This document shows positions 55,005 through 63,538 of a DNA stretch of 64,000 nt, piece after piece. A program made the translations under genes and the position numbers. Position 1 is the stretch's first letter, and every line of letters begins with the position of its first letter. The DNA comes from Leptospira kemamanensis (GTDB lineage: Bacteria; Spirochaetota; Leptospiria; Leptospirales; Leptospiraceae): contig NZ_RQGG01000043.1 in NCBI RefSeq assembly GCF_004769665.1, forward strand, positions 62,001 to 126,000, in the 5' to 3' direction. The notes beneath the pieces are model-generated. The model worked only from the letters and a program-made list of their open reading frames with translations. It was not told the DNA's origin and did not search any database.

Positions 55005-55684
55005 AACCAAGAATCTTACTGGTAGAAGATGATGAAGGCCTTGGCGAAACCTTAAAAGAACGATTAGAACAAGACAAATACCGTGTAAAATGGGCAAAAA
55101 CAGTTTCGGAAACGGAAACCCTTTATGCACCAGGACAATTCGATTTGGTCGTTCTCGACTTACGACTGCCAGACGGAAATGGATTTGATTTGGCCGAGAT
55201 GATGGTGAAAAAAGAAAAGGACCTTCCTTTTTTATTTTTAACAGCCCAAGCGGGTGCACAGGAACGCCTTCGAGGGTTTGAACTCGGAGCCGCAGAATTT
55301 ATCCCTAAACCCTTCCATTTGAAAGAATTTCTCATTCGTTTGGAACGTGTGGTTTCTCTTAAAAGGCCCCATTTCGGCCAAAAATGGAAAATGGATACAA
55401 AAGAAATCCATTTGGATTCCTTCCTTGTGAAACGGGGAGATGGCACAAGCACACTTCTCTCCAAACGAGACTGCTCCCTTCTCGCCTTACTTCTCAGTGA
55501 TCCCAACAAAGTGTTTAGCCGGTCTGAGATTTTGGATGTGATTGTCGGGGAAGACAGTTTTCCGACGGAACGAACGATCGACAATGCCATTGTCCGTTTG
55601 CGAGATGCCCTCGGAGAGGAGTCCATACGAAATGTGAGAGGTGTTGGTTACCAGTGGAAGGCCGAGGTGGAACCTCTGAAATAA
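55001..55684 (+). CDS. OmpR-type response regulator
   Basis: A 227-residue two-component regulator paired with the kinase just upstream. The receiver domain has the acidic pocket EDD (residues 9-11), the phosphorylated D53 in VLDLRLPDGNG, a Thr in FLTAQAG and Lys in FIPKPF. The C-terminal half is a winged helix of the Trans_reg_C type (SKRDCSLLALLLSDPNKVFS, then NVRGVGYQWK). ATG 55001 overlaps the kinase stop, as expected for coupled translation. Target genes are unknown. Confidence 0.94.
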   Translation: MKPRILLVEDDEGLGETLKERLEQDKYRVKWAKTVSETETLYAPGQFDLVVLDLRLPDGNGFDLAEMMVKKEKDLPFLFLTAQAGAQERLRGFELGAAEFIPKPFHLKEFLIRLERVVSLKRPHFGQKWKMDTKEIHLDSFLVKRGDGTSTLLSKRDCSLLALLLSDPNKVFSRSEILDVIVGEDSFPTERTIDNAIVRLRDALGEESIRNVRGVGYQWKAEVEPLK

Positions 55685-55732
55685 CCGACTTCCTTCTTAT
55701 GGAAAAAAGAAAATCCACCGATATTCATCCTA

Positions 55733-56464
55733 ATGAAACAAGGATTTTTTGTCACCATTTGCCTCCTATTGTCCTTGTTTTCCTTTTCCCTCGGTGCTTG
55801 GGAAACCGACATCGATTACAATTACGAATACGAGAAAAATGGCCCGTATACCAAATTTTCTGATTGGGTACCCTATAAATTACACAAATGGGAACCCAAA
55901 TATCTGGAAGATTTTTATGAATTGTACAATTTAAAACAACATTATAACGATAACGAACTTCGTAAAAATATCTACTGGCTGAAAATCTCTCTTGGAAAAC
56001 GATTTCGCCACCCCAAACACGCATTATGTGAGACTAAAACGGAACAAGAATACTATAAATATCGAAATTTGATGTTTATGCATATCAATATCCAAATCAT
56101 GCGTTCCTATATGCGACTTGCTTCCAAATTTGACAAACGACATGTCTATTTTTACAACCTCGACTTTGCCCATGAGTTAAAAGAAAGTTTTGGAGTGGCA
56201 GAAAGTTTTTATAAAGAAGCAATCCCCTATTGGGAGAAAGCAAAAGACTATGCAGACAAAGCAAACGAAGTGCCAGTGGATTTGGATCTCGGAACCATTG
56301 AAACAGAACGTTACGAAATCGTCACAGGGAAACTAGACTTTGGCCATATCATTGAAACTCATTTGGATCGATTGGATGGGAAAAAGAAAATTGTTTCTGA
56401 GTATTTGGCAAAGTATCCCGAAGCAGATGCGAAAGCACTCGATCTAATCGATCGTTCGAATTAA
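55733..56464 (+). CDS. FcpA/FcpB-like exported protein (flagellar coiling candidate)
   Basis: A 243-residue protein with a signal peptide ending near SLGA (residue 22). The mature part is mostly helical and aromatic: KYLEDFYELYNLKQHYNDNE, ISLGKRFRHPKHALCETKTE and ASKFDKRHVYFYNLDFAHEL. This pattern reminds me of the FcpA and FcpB endoflagellar coiling proteins of Leptospira, which are all-helical and periplasmic. This is a tentative match by memory of the fold; no decisive motif is available. The gene is alone downstream of the regulator. Confidence 0.55.
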   Translation: MKQGFFVTICLLLSLFSFSLGAWETDIDYNYEYEKNGPYTKFSDWVPYKLHKWEPKYLEDFYELYNLKQHYNDNELRKNIYWLKISLGKRFRHPKHALCETKTEQEYYKYRNLMFMHINIQIMRSYMRLASKFDKRHVYFYNLDFAHELKESFGVAESFYKEAIPYWEKAKDYADKANEVPVDLDLGTIETERYEIVTGKLDFGHIIETHLDRLDGKKKIVSEYLAKYPEADAKALDLIDRSN

Positions 56465-58197
56465 AATTCCAAAAACAACACAGCGATATCATCGTGGATG
56501 ATTCGTTCCTTTTCAACAAGGCAATTGGCAATCATCTTTTTAATTAGACTATTTGTGTCATCGGATACTGATATCATTTCCGTTAACTCTTGTAAAAAGA
56601 CATCGAGACCGATATAACCACCCGTTTCCTCTTCCAATTCATAAATCCCATCAGAATACAATAATAACCGATCTCCCGGAATAAATGTTTTTGAGATGTT
56701 TTTTCCCTTCCAATCATCGAGAAGCAAAATGGGATACATTTCATCTTTTACAAATTTCATCACTCGATCGTTGTGGTTCCAAAACACGATTGGTGGATGG
56801 CCGGCAAAACTAAATTCGATCCTACGTTCTAAAGGAAAAATTCTAAGTACACACGCAGATACATGGTGTTTGAAGATAATGGATTTTAATTCCTCGTGCA
56901 TGGCCTCCAAGATTTTTGCTGGTGAATCTTCTTGGTGGGAATGTTTTTTAAACGATACAGCGGCAATGCCTGACACTAAAGCAGATGAGATTCCATGCCC
57001 CGAGATATCTCCAAAAAAAATATCAATACAATCAGGTTTTGGTTTTTCATATAAAATCAAATCTCCCCCAATCTCATCGTAAGGTAAAAATCGAGATTCA
57101 ATTTTTAAATTAGGGATGGTTCCAAAATCTTTTGCCACCCAAGCTTCTTGTGTGAGTTTTGCAAGCGCCAAATCCTCTTTGACATCCGAATAAAACCTTT
57201 GTAGGATTTTTTCTTTTTTCATCAGTTTGATTTCGTTTTTGGCACGAACCAAACCTTGCGAGACAAAACCCGCCACAAGACCCAACATTTGTTTTGTTTC
57301 ATCGGTCCAATCACCTAAATTTTGATAGGTGGTGACTCCAATAATCCCAATTAGATTCCCTTCATCACGAAGTCCAATCACAAGTATGGATCTCACTTCT
57401 GCGGATTGGAACAGCTGTAAATGCCATGGTTCGTCACTTAGAGCTCTTGTATCGGGAATAAAAATAACACCATCACCTGCAAGAACACCCAATCGTTCTG
57501 GATTCATTTTTGCAATGGGGAGTTTTGTCCCGACACCAAACAAAGAAGGTACACCACTGAATAACCATTCGTGGCTTACGGACAAAAATTGTTTGTCTGA
57601 AGAAATTTCAGCAACAAACACGCGATCTGCTTTCGAATACTTACCTAGTTCCTCCAAAGAATATTGGATGGCATCCGAAACAAATTCTGCCTTCGTGTGA
57701 ACGAACATCTTCGAAATTTCGGTGACAATTTGGGAAAACTGCAACAGGCCAGTGAGTTTTGATTCTGACTCTCGGATATTCGAGATTTCAGTTTGTTGGC
57801 CCCAAATCCGAATGAGGTGCCCATCCACAACTTGGCCATGGGAATTGATGAGAAACACTCTGGGAACAATTCCCGATTTTTGTGTGTATTCCAAATCTTC
57901 CAATTGGTAGGAATTTTGAATGAACAAACGAAGCAAATAAACACTTTCCAGAGTCACAATCTCTTTTAAGTATTTCCCACTCACTTCTTCAATATGATTG
58001 AATCCATAGAGTTTGACCATGGCCAAATTGCATTCTTTGACCACGGAATGGTTCCAGATATACTCCATTTGTTCTTCTTTCGATAGAGAAATGGGCATGG
58101 GAATGTCCAATTCATAACACCAAATGGCGTCCTTGGACAAATGGATGAAGCTCTCCAAGTGCTGGTAACGGCCAAAATCAGGTTTTCGAGAGCTCAT
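56461..58197 (-). CDS. GAF-containing SpoIIE-type PP2C phosphatase
   Basis: A 578-residue cytoplasmic signalling protein: an N-terminal PAS-like region (about 20-140), a GAF domain (about 160-310, with ADRVFVAEISS and SILVIGLRDEGNLIGIIG), then a SpoIIE/PP2C domain to the end (GGDLILYEKPKPDCIDIFFGD, DISGHGISSALVSG, LLLYSDGIYELEEETGG, IHDDIAVLF). Phosphatase metal ligands are kept. It is convergent with the FcpA/B-like gene and overlaps it by four bases. The substrate phosphoprotein is unknown. Together with the DISM phosphatase it is the second such enzyme in the window. Confidence 0.9.
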   Translation of the reverse strand: MSSRKPDFGRYQHLESFIHLSKDAIWCYELDIPMPISLSKEEQMEYIWNHSVVKECNLAMVKLYGFNHIEEVSGKYLKEIVTLESVYLLRLFIQNSYQLEDLEYTQKSGIVPRVFLINSHGQVVDGHLIRIWGQQTEISNIRESESKLTGLLQFSQIVTEISKMFVHTKAEFVSDAIQYSLEELGKYSKADRVFVAEISSDKQFLSVSHEWLFSGVPSLFGVGTKLPIAKMNPERLGVLAGDGVIFIPDTRALSDEPWHLQLFQSAEVRSILVIGLRDEGNLIGIIGVTTYQNLGDWTDETKQMLGLVAGFVSQGLVRAKNEIKLMKKEKILQRFYSDVKEDLALAKLTQEAWVAKDFGTIPNLKIESRFLPYDEIGGDLILYEKPKPDCIDIFFGDISGHGISSALVSGIAAVSFKKHSHQEDSPAKILEAMHEELKSIIFKHHVSACVLRIFPLERRIEFSFAGHPPIVFWNHNDRVMKFVKDEMYPILLLDDWKGKNISKTFIPGDRLLLYSDGIYELEEETGGYIGLDVFLQELTEMISVSDDTNSLIKKMIANCLVEKERIIHDDIAVLFLEF

Positions 58198-58365
58198 CGT
58201 CTTCTACAGTTTCTGGGATCGGGATGATTGCCACAAAAAAAACATAAATGACAGTGAATTTAGAATTTTCCAAATTTTGTTAAAAAAAATCCGGATTCCA
58301 TTGACCAAAGTGAAGCCTTTTTCTACCATACAAGGAATTGATGGCGGCTTAGATTGAGTGTTATT

Positions 58366-58382
58366 TGCCTATAATTAAGGCA
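58366..58382. promoter_or_regulatory. Inverted repeat upstream of glnA (possible activator site)
   Basis: TGCCT-ATAATTA-AGGCA, a perfect 5+7+5 palindrome about 105 bases before the proposed -24 element. This is a suitable distance for an enhancer binding an NtrC-like activator, although the sequence is not the classical NtrC site. Confidence 0.4.
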
Positions 58383-58485
58383 TTTATCCTTTTAAACCAG
58401 CATTTCGCGCAGGATCAAGGCACTGTTTTCGAAACAAATTGCTTAGAAACTCCACGAAACCCTTATATTTCGGTCGAAATGCCTT

Positions 58486-58500
58486 GGTATAAATCTTGCA
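58486..58500 (+). promoter_or_regulatory. Sigma-54 promoter of glnA
   Basis: TTGGTATAAATCTTGCA at 58484-58500 has the invariant GG (58486-58487) and GC (58498-58499) exactly ten bases apart, as for -24/-12 elements. Transcription would start near 58511, giving a leader of about 47 bases before the ATG. The 360-base gap upstream of glnA otherwise contains only AT-rich sequence and the inverted repeat at 58366. Confidence 0.65.
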
Positions 58501-58557
58501 TTTAAAATGGTAACAGATTACAACAATCAGACCGACCTCTGAACGAAGGAGAATCAA

Positions 58558-60018
58558 ATGCAGTTCGCAACCCCAAAATTTACTTCTGGAAAAGAAGTGG
58601 TTGAGTATGCCAAAAAAAATGGAGTCCTTTTCTACGACTTCCGATTTACGGATATCAAAGGAATGTGGCACCACGTATCGTATTATGTGAATTCCGTAGA
58701 TGAAGATACATTCAAAGGAATTCCTTTTGATGGATCTTCGATTGCTCGTTGGCAGCCAATCAATGCTTCCGATATGCAATTACATCCCGAAATTTCAACG
58801 GCATTCTTAGATCCGTTCACTGCGGACAAAACACTTGTTATGTTCTGCGATGTATGGGACATTTACAAAAATCAATACTATGAAAAATGCCCAAGATCGA
58901 TTGCAAAAAAAGCTCTCGAGTTCATGAATAAATCTGGAGTGGCAGACACTGCTTACTTCGGACCAGAAAATGAATTTTTCGTTTTTGATAGCTTAAGAGT
59001 ACGTGATGAAATCAACTGCCAATACTACGAATTGGATTCAAACGAAGGAATCTGGAACACACACTCTGAAATTCCTGGAAGTCCAAATGCTGGAAAAATC
59101 AACTTCAACTCAGGACACCGCCCTGGAACCAAAGGTGGTTACTTCCCAGTGGCTCCAATTGACTCGCAAGTAGACCTTCGTGCCGAATTTGTAAAAACAT
59201 TAGAAGCCATTGGAATGGAGACGTTTGTGGTTCACCACGAAGTTGCGCAAGCGCAAGGGGAAATTGGTGTAAAATTTGGAACACTCATTGAAGCTGCTGA
59301 CAATGTTCAAAAACTAAAATACATCGTAAAGATGGTAGCTCATAAACACGGAAAAACTGCTACTTTTATGCCAAAACCACTTTTTGGTGATAATGGTAAC
59401 GGTATGCACGTTCACATCTCTCTTTGGAAAGGTGGAAAAAACCTTTTTGCTGGAGACAAATACCAAGGATTGTCTGACTTCGCTTTCAACTTTGTTGGTG
59501 GAGTCTTAAAATATGCAAGAGCATGTGCTGCGTTTACAAATGCATCCACTAACTCTTACAAACGACTTATCCCAGGATTTGAAGCACCATCAATTTTAGC
59601 ATACTCTGCACAAAACCGTTCTGCTTCTTGCCGTATTCCATTTGTAAGCGGTGAAAAAGCGAAACGTGTGGAATTCCGATTCCCAGATTCGACAGCTAAC
59701 CCATATTTGGCGTTTGCTTCCTTACTTATGGCTGGTATGGCTGGTGTGTCTGAAAAGATTGATCCAGGTCCTGCACGTGAAGAAGATCTTTTTGAGCTTT
59801 CTTTGGATGAAATCCGTGAAAAAGGAATCCGCCAAATGCCTCACACACTTCGTGAAGCAATGGAAGAGATGCTTGCTCAAAGAGCAATTTTCAAACAAGG
59901 AGATGTTTTCACTGAAAACTTCTTACAAACTTACCAACACTATAAGTTTGAAACAGAAATTTGGCCATGGGAAGGTCGCCCTCACCCATACGAATTCCTC
60001 ACAACTTACTCTTGCTAA
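58558..60018 (+). CDS. glnA: Glutamine synthetase, type I
   Basis: A 486-residue GS-I enzyme, which makes glutamine from glutamate and ammonia in an ATP-driven dodecamer. Motifs: FDGSSIARW and [13 protein letters not shown] in the N-terminal part, the metal-binding [11 protein letters not shown], the NFNSG...KGGYFP stretch, [18 protein letters not shown], the ATP region [18 protein letters not shown], and RSASCRIPF. The residue matching the adenylylated tyrosine of beta-type enzymes is Phe412 ([14 protein letters not shown] at 59791). GAAGGAGA precedes the ATG. A sigma-54 promoter and strong terminator make it monocistronic. Confidence 0.96.
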   Translation: MQFATPKFTSGKEVVEYAKKNGVLFYDFRFTDIKGMWHHVSYYVNSVDEDTFKGIPFDGSSIARWQPINASDMQLHPEISTAFLDPFTADKTLVMFCDVWDIYKNQYYEKCPRSIAKKALEFMNKSGVADTAYFGPENEFFVFDSLRVRDEINCQYYELDSNEGIWNTHSEIPGSPNAGKINFNSGHRPGTKGGYFPVAPIDSQVDLRAEFVKTLEAIGMETFVVHHEVAQAQGEIGVKFGTLIEAADNVQKLKYIVKMVAHKHGKTATFMPKPLFGDNGNGMHVHISLWKGGKNLFAGDKYQGLSDFAFNFVGGVLKYARACAAFTNASTNSYKRLIPGFEAPSILAYSAQNRSASCRIPFVSGEKAKRVEFRFPDSTANPYLAFASLLMAGMAGVSEKIDPGPAREEDLFELSLDEIREKGIRQMPHTLREAMEEMLAQRAIFKQGDVFTENFLQTYQHYKFETEIWPWEGRPHPYEFLTTYSC

Positions 60019-60021
60019 GAG

Positions 60022-60053
60022 AAAAAGCCCCGCTAACCCCGGGGCTTTTTTTT
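60022..60053 (+). terminator. Strong intrinsic terminator after glnA
   Basis: AAAAAGCCCCG and CCGGGGCTTTTT form a GC-rich stem with a six-base loop, followed by a run of eight T. It lies four bases after the glnA stop. Confidence 0.92.
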
Positions 60054-60089
60054 GTTTACCATTCCCCATCCATTCAAAAAATGACAAAA

Positions 60090-60107
60090 GAACTAAAGAT
60101 TTAGTTC
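60090..60107. repeat. 18-base palindrome upstream of tRNA-Met
   Basis: GAACTAAA-GA-TTTAGTTC, a perfect eight-pair inverted repeat with a two-base centre, 24 bases before the tRNA. It may be a protein site or a structure that marks the boundary after the glnA terminator. Confidence 0.5.
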
Positions 60108-60130
60108 AACCAAACGATCTAAGGTGATAG

Positions 60131-60207
60131 GGCGAGGTAGCTCAGATGGTTAGAGCACAGGATTCATAACCCTGAGGTCACGGGTTCGACTCCCGTCTTC
60201 GCTACCA
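60131..60207 (+). tRNA. tRNA-Met (elongator, anticodon CAU)
   Basis: A cloverleaf of 77 bases including an encoded CCA: acceptor GGCGAGG with CTTCGCT (G-T at pair 1-72 and at 6-67), D arm GCTC, anticodon loop TTCATAA (CAT), variable loop GAGGTC, T arm ACGGG/CCCGT with TTCGACT. It lacks the C1-A72 mismatch and triple G-C pairs of an initiator, so it reads as elongator; a modified isoleucine tRNA cannot be fully ruled out. A-C mismatch at 31-39. Confidence 0.9.
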
Positions 60208-60226
60208 AAGATCGAGAGGACAAGGT

Positions 60227-60517
60227 ATGAAACATACAAACCGATTGTTTTCCATCCTGGTTCTGGTGTTATTCACTGGTTCCATTCAAGCAGCCGATTT
60301 TCCAAAGTGTAAAGAAGCTTGCGATAAGTTTTACAATTGCACGGTTCAAGTGAATCCAAATGCATCGGAAGAACAAAAGAACACATTACGCAAAGGTTGT
60401 GAGTTCAATTGCAATCGTCCTAAATACTACAACAAAATCTCTGGTTGTTTGACAAGCGGCGATTCTTGTAAGGCTTTCTCTACTTGCATTGTTCGTGAAA
60501 TGCAAGGAAACAAATAA
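60227..60517 (+). CDS. Small Cys-rich exported protein
   Basis: A 96-residue protein with a signal peptide (MKHTNRLFSILVLVLFTGSI, cut near QAA) and a mature domain carrying eight cysteines: CKEAC, FYNC, GCEFNC, SGCLTSGDSC and FSTC. The even number suggests four disulphides in a compact periplasmic or secreted fold. I recall small Cys-rich proteins of this type in Leptospira, but not a function. GAGGACAAGG precedes the ATG. It follows tRNA-Met by 19 bases and may share its transcript. Confidence 0.8.
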   Translation: MKHTNRLFSILVLVLFTGSIQAADFPKCKEACDKFYNCTVQVNPNASEEQKNTLRKGCEFNCNRPKYYNKISGCLTSGDSCKAFSTCIVREMQGNK

Positions 60518-60555
60518 TCTTTACGTAAACGAAACTTTACAATAGAGACCAAACA

Positions 60556-60591
60556 CAAAAACCTAGGGGATCACTCTCCTAGGTTTTTTTT
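60556..60591 (+). terminator. Terminator after the Cys-rich gene
   Basis: AACCTAGG.GA / TC.CCTAGGTT stem with a small loop and eight T after. It is convergent with the smc operon end and may act on both strands. Confidence 0.85.
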
Positions 60592-60676
60592 ATCCCCAGA
60601 CCTCAAGAGACAACCAGCGCGAAATGGTCCATTCGAATGTTCAATCAGAATGAACCTGTTTTTCTCTTCTCTGTAT

Positions 60677-63460
60677 CTAATTCTCTGTTCCAGTTTTTTG
60701 CGAAATTTGTTTCGAGAAAGATTTTGCTTCATCGAGTCGTAACGAAAGGATCTTAGAGATCCCTGGTTCTTCGTTCGTCACCCCAAAAATCGCATTGGCT
60801 CTTGAGATCGTGGACTGTGCGTGAGACACAACGATGAATTGGGTTTTGTCTTTGAAACGGTCCAGGATTTGGCAAAAACGCAGTTTGTTTGCTTCATCCA
60901 GAGCGGCATCAATCTCATCCAAAAAGCAGAATGGACTTGGTTTCACCATATAAATCGCAAAGAGAAGTGCAATCGCTGTGAGTGACTTTTCTCCCCCAGA
61001 TAATAAACGTAAGTTTTGAACATGTTTCCCAGGAGGTTCCGCCATAATTTCCACTCCAGAATTCAAAGAATCTTCTTTTTCTGTGAGTTCTAAGGTAGCA
61101 CGACCTCCATTGAAGAGTGTGGAGAATGTTTCTTGGAAATTCTCTTTGATTCGTTCAAAGGTCAATTGGAAGAGTTTTTCCGATTCTTCATTGATTCGTT
61201 TTAATACTTCTTCAATGTCCTTTTTCGAACTTTCAATGTCTTGTTTTTGTTTTAGGTTGTGCTCGTAAATTTCTTTGATATTGCGATACTCTTCTATGGC
61301 AAGAGGGTTAATCGAACCAAGGAGTTGGATTTCGGATTTGGCAGAACGAAGACGTCTTTCTTCTGCTTTTTGGTCGAGCTCTAGTGCTCCCCTTTCTGTT
61401 TCTAGTTCCGAATCCGTTAAGGAATAATCATTGTACAACTCTTCCACTAGAGAATCAATTTGCACTTTTAGTGCGGAACTAGTTCTTTCTTTTTCGGATA
61501 ATAGTGGTAAAAGATTTTGGAAGACTTCTTGGTTTTTGGAAATATTGGATTTGATTCCAGAGATTTCTTCCACTAAGCTTTGTAAGGTTTCTTTTTCGGA
61601 TTCCAAAATACGACTCATGGAAAGAAATTCTTGGTAGGCATCTTCGATTTCTTTTTCTAAAAACTCTACTTCCTTCTCTAAACTTTCCTTTTTCTCGCGA
61701 ATCACAGATTCTTGTTCTTTGGCACCAGAGATACGCAATTGGATCTCCCCAATCCGTTCTTCCAAAACAGAGATTTCCTTTTGTTGGTTTTCTAACCTTG
61801 AATTGGATTCGAGAAGTTTTTTCTCTAATTCAACAATTTGGGTTCTAGTTTCTTCCCATTGGTTTCTGAAAAGTATGATATTACTTTGGTTGTCTCGAAT
61901 TCCACGTGTTAGGTTTTCGTTTTCTAAAATTAAGTCTTCGATTTCTTGGTCGATGGATTCTTTTTTGGATAAAATCCCATCTTTATCAAACAGAAGGTTT
62001 CTGAAATCATCTTCCTTTTTGAGGAATTCACTGAGTTTTTCCGAATACAGATCCAATCGAATGCCTTGCAATGATTCTTTTGCTTCTGCAAGTTTTGTTT
62101 CTTCTAATTGATTGAGTGCAAACTGTAATTTGTTTTGAAATTCGTTTGTAAGAGAAACGAGTTCTAATTTGTTTTGGTTTCGGATCTCTTCCCCTTCTTT
62201 GGATTCTCTTTTTTTATTTTCCAACTCTTGGATGAGTTCGAGGATGACTGTTTTTTGTTTTTCGCGGAGGATGATATGGCGTTTTTCATTTTCCCCGATG
62301 CGAGATTCCTTTTCTTCGATTGCCTTTTCTTCTTCTTTGATGGAAAGTTCCAAAGAAACACGTTTGGATTCTAATTCTGTAATTTCTTCTTGGAGAGTTG
62401 CTTGGATTTCCCTTTGGCGTTCGTTTTCAAGCTCAATTGCCTTTTTTTCCACTTCCAATTTGATGGTCGCTTGGTTTTCCAATTCTAAGGAAGATAGGAT
62501 TTCACCAATGCGTAATTCATATTCTTGGATGAAGGTTTTGTTTTTGGCGATTTTTTCTTTTTGGATTTGGCTTTTGGAAAGATGATCGAATAATTTTTTA
62601 TCAATCTCTGCAATCTCTCTTTCTTTTGCTTCTTTGATTGTTTCCTTTTCGGAAATCAAATTGGTTTCATTTTGGATGAGGGATAAAATCGATTTATTTT
62701 TTTCTCGGATCTCTTGCAATTCTTCATCCGATTTTTTCATCCTACGTTTGAAGTCTCTCAGTTTTAAGTAACGTAAGTTTTTATCAGATTCATCTAAATC
62801 GGATTTCAGTTTGAAGTATTGTTCTGCTTTTTCGGATTGTTTTTCTTTGACTTCCAAATCCTTTTGCATGGAATTCATGATGTCGTGGATGCGAAGTAGG
62901 TTTTGGTTTGTGTCTTCTAATTTTTTAGTCGCTTCTTTTCGGTCTAATTTAAAACGAGAAACCCCAGCAGCTTCTTCAAAGATAGCACGCCTTTCTTCTG
63001 GTTTGGAATTGAGGATTTGGTCCACTCGACCTTGTTCTAAAATACTATAACTGGATTTCCCAATCCCAGTATCGAGTAAGGTTTTTTCGATGTCCTTTCT
63101 TGTGGTGCGGATGTCATTTAAATAGTATTCGTTTTCGCCGTCAGGGTAAAGCCTACGTGTGATTTTGACAGATGGGTAATCGATATTAAAAAAACGGTCA
63201 TCGTTGTCGAAAAGGATGGATACTTCGGAAAACCCAGCGGCTCGCCTACTCTCTGTTCCGTGAAAAATGACATCGTCCATTTTTTCGCCGCGTAAACCTT
63301 TGGCACTTTTTTCACCAAAAACCCATTTTACGGAATCGACAATATTTGATTTACCCGAACCATTAGGTCCGACGACTGCAGTAAACCCTGGATCAAAATT
63401 GATCTCGGTCTCATCTGCAAATGTTTTGAATCCAACAATGTTTAGGCTTTTTAAATGCAT
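60677..63460 (-). CDS. smc: Chromosome segregation protein SMC, short form
   Basis: A 927-residue SMC ATPase, which organises chromosomes as a dimer with ScpA and ScpB. The Walker A loop GPNGSGKSN lies at residues 31-39, the ABC signature [12 protein letters not shown] and Walker [15 protein letters not shown] near the C-terminus. Long coiled coils fill residues 165-430 and 490-770. I see no canonical hinge in the middle: the central 50-60 residues (around [20 protein letters not shown]) lack the glycine-rich hinge signature, and the protein is some 200 residues shorter than usual. There is no CXXC zinc hook either. Start at ATG 63460. Confidence 0.92.
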   Translation of the reverse strand: MHLKSLNIVGFKTFADETEINFDPGFTAVVGPNGSGKSNIVDSVKWVFGEKSAKGLRGEKMDDVIFHGTESRRAAGFSEVSILFDNDDRFFNIDYPSVKITRRLYPDGENEYYLNDIRTTRKDIEKTLLDTGIGKSSYSILEQGRVDQILNSKPEERRAIFEEAAGVSRFKLDRKEATKKLEDTNQNLLRIHDIMNSMQKDLEVKEKQSEKAEQYFKLKSDLDESDKNLRYLKLRDFKRRMKKSDEELQEIREKNKSILSLIQNETNLISEKETIKEAKEREIAEIDKKLFDHLSKSQIQKEKIAKNKTFIQEYELRIGEILSSLELENQATIKLEVEKKAIELENERQREIQATLQEEITELESKRVSLELSIKEEEKAIEEKESRIGENEKRHIILREKQKTVILELIQELENKKRESKEGEEIRNQNKLELVSLTNEFQNKLQFALNQLEETKLAEAKESLQGIRLDLYSEKLSEFLKKEDDFRNLLFDKDGILSKKESIDQEIEDLILENENLTRGIRDNQSNIILFRNQWEETRTQIVELEKKLLESNSRLENQQKEISVLEERIGEIQLRISGAKEQESVIREKKESLEKEVEFLEKEIEDAYQEFLSMSRILESEKETLQSLVEEISGIKSNISKNQEVFQNLLPLLSEKERTSSALKVQIDSLVEELYNDYSLTDSELETERGALELDQKAEERRLRSAKSEIQLLGSINPLAIEEYRNIKEIYEHNLKQKQDIESSKKDIEEVLKRINEESEKLFQLTFERIKENFQETFSTLFNGGRATLELTEKEDSLNSGVEIMAEPPGKHVQNLRLLSGGEKSLTAIALLFAIYMVKPSPFCFLDEIDAALDEANKLRFCQILDRFKDKTQFIVVSHAQSTISRANAIFGVTNEEPGISKILSLRLDEAKSFSKQISQKTGTEN

Positions 63461-63538
63461 ATCTGTTTTGCCGTTTGATTTCCTTGTTTCCCAGTTGACA
63501 GGTCTTGAGAGACATAAGAAAAAACCTTAGATAGTATT

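Noticed and set aside
58384..58779. Minus-strand open frame overlapping the glnA start
   Set aside because: It covers the sigma-54 promoter and the conserved N-terminus of glnA and has no protein-like features of its own.
62169..62585. Plus-strand open frame opposite smc
   Set aside because: It is Ser/Phe-rich, as expected for the reverse of a Glu/Lys-rich coiled coil.
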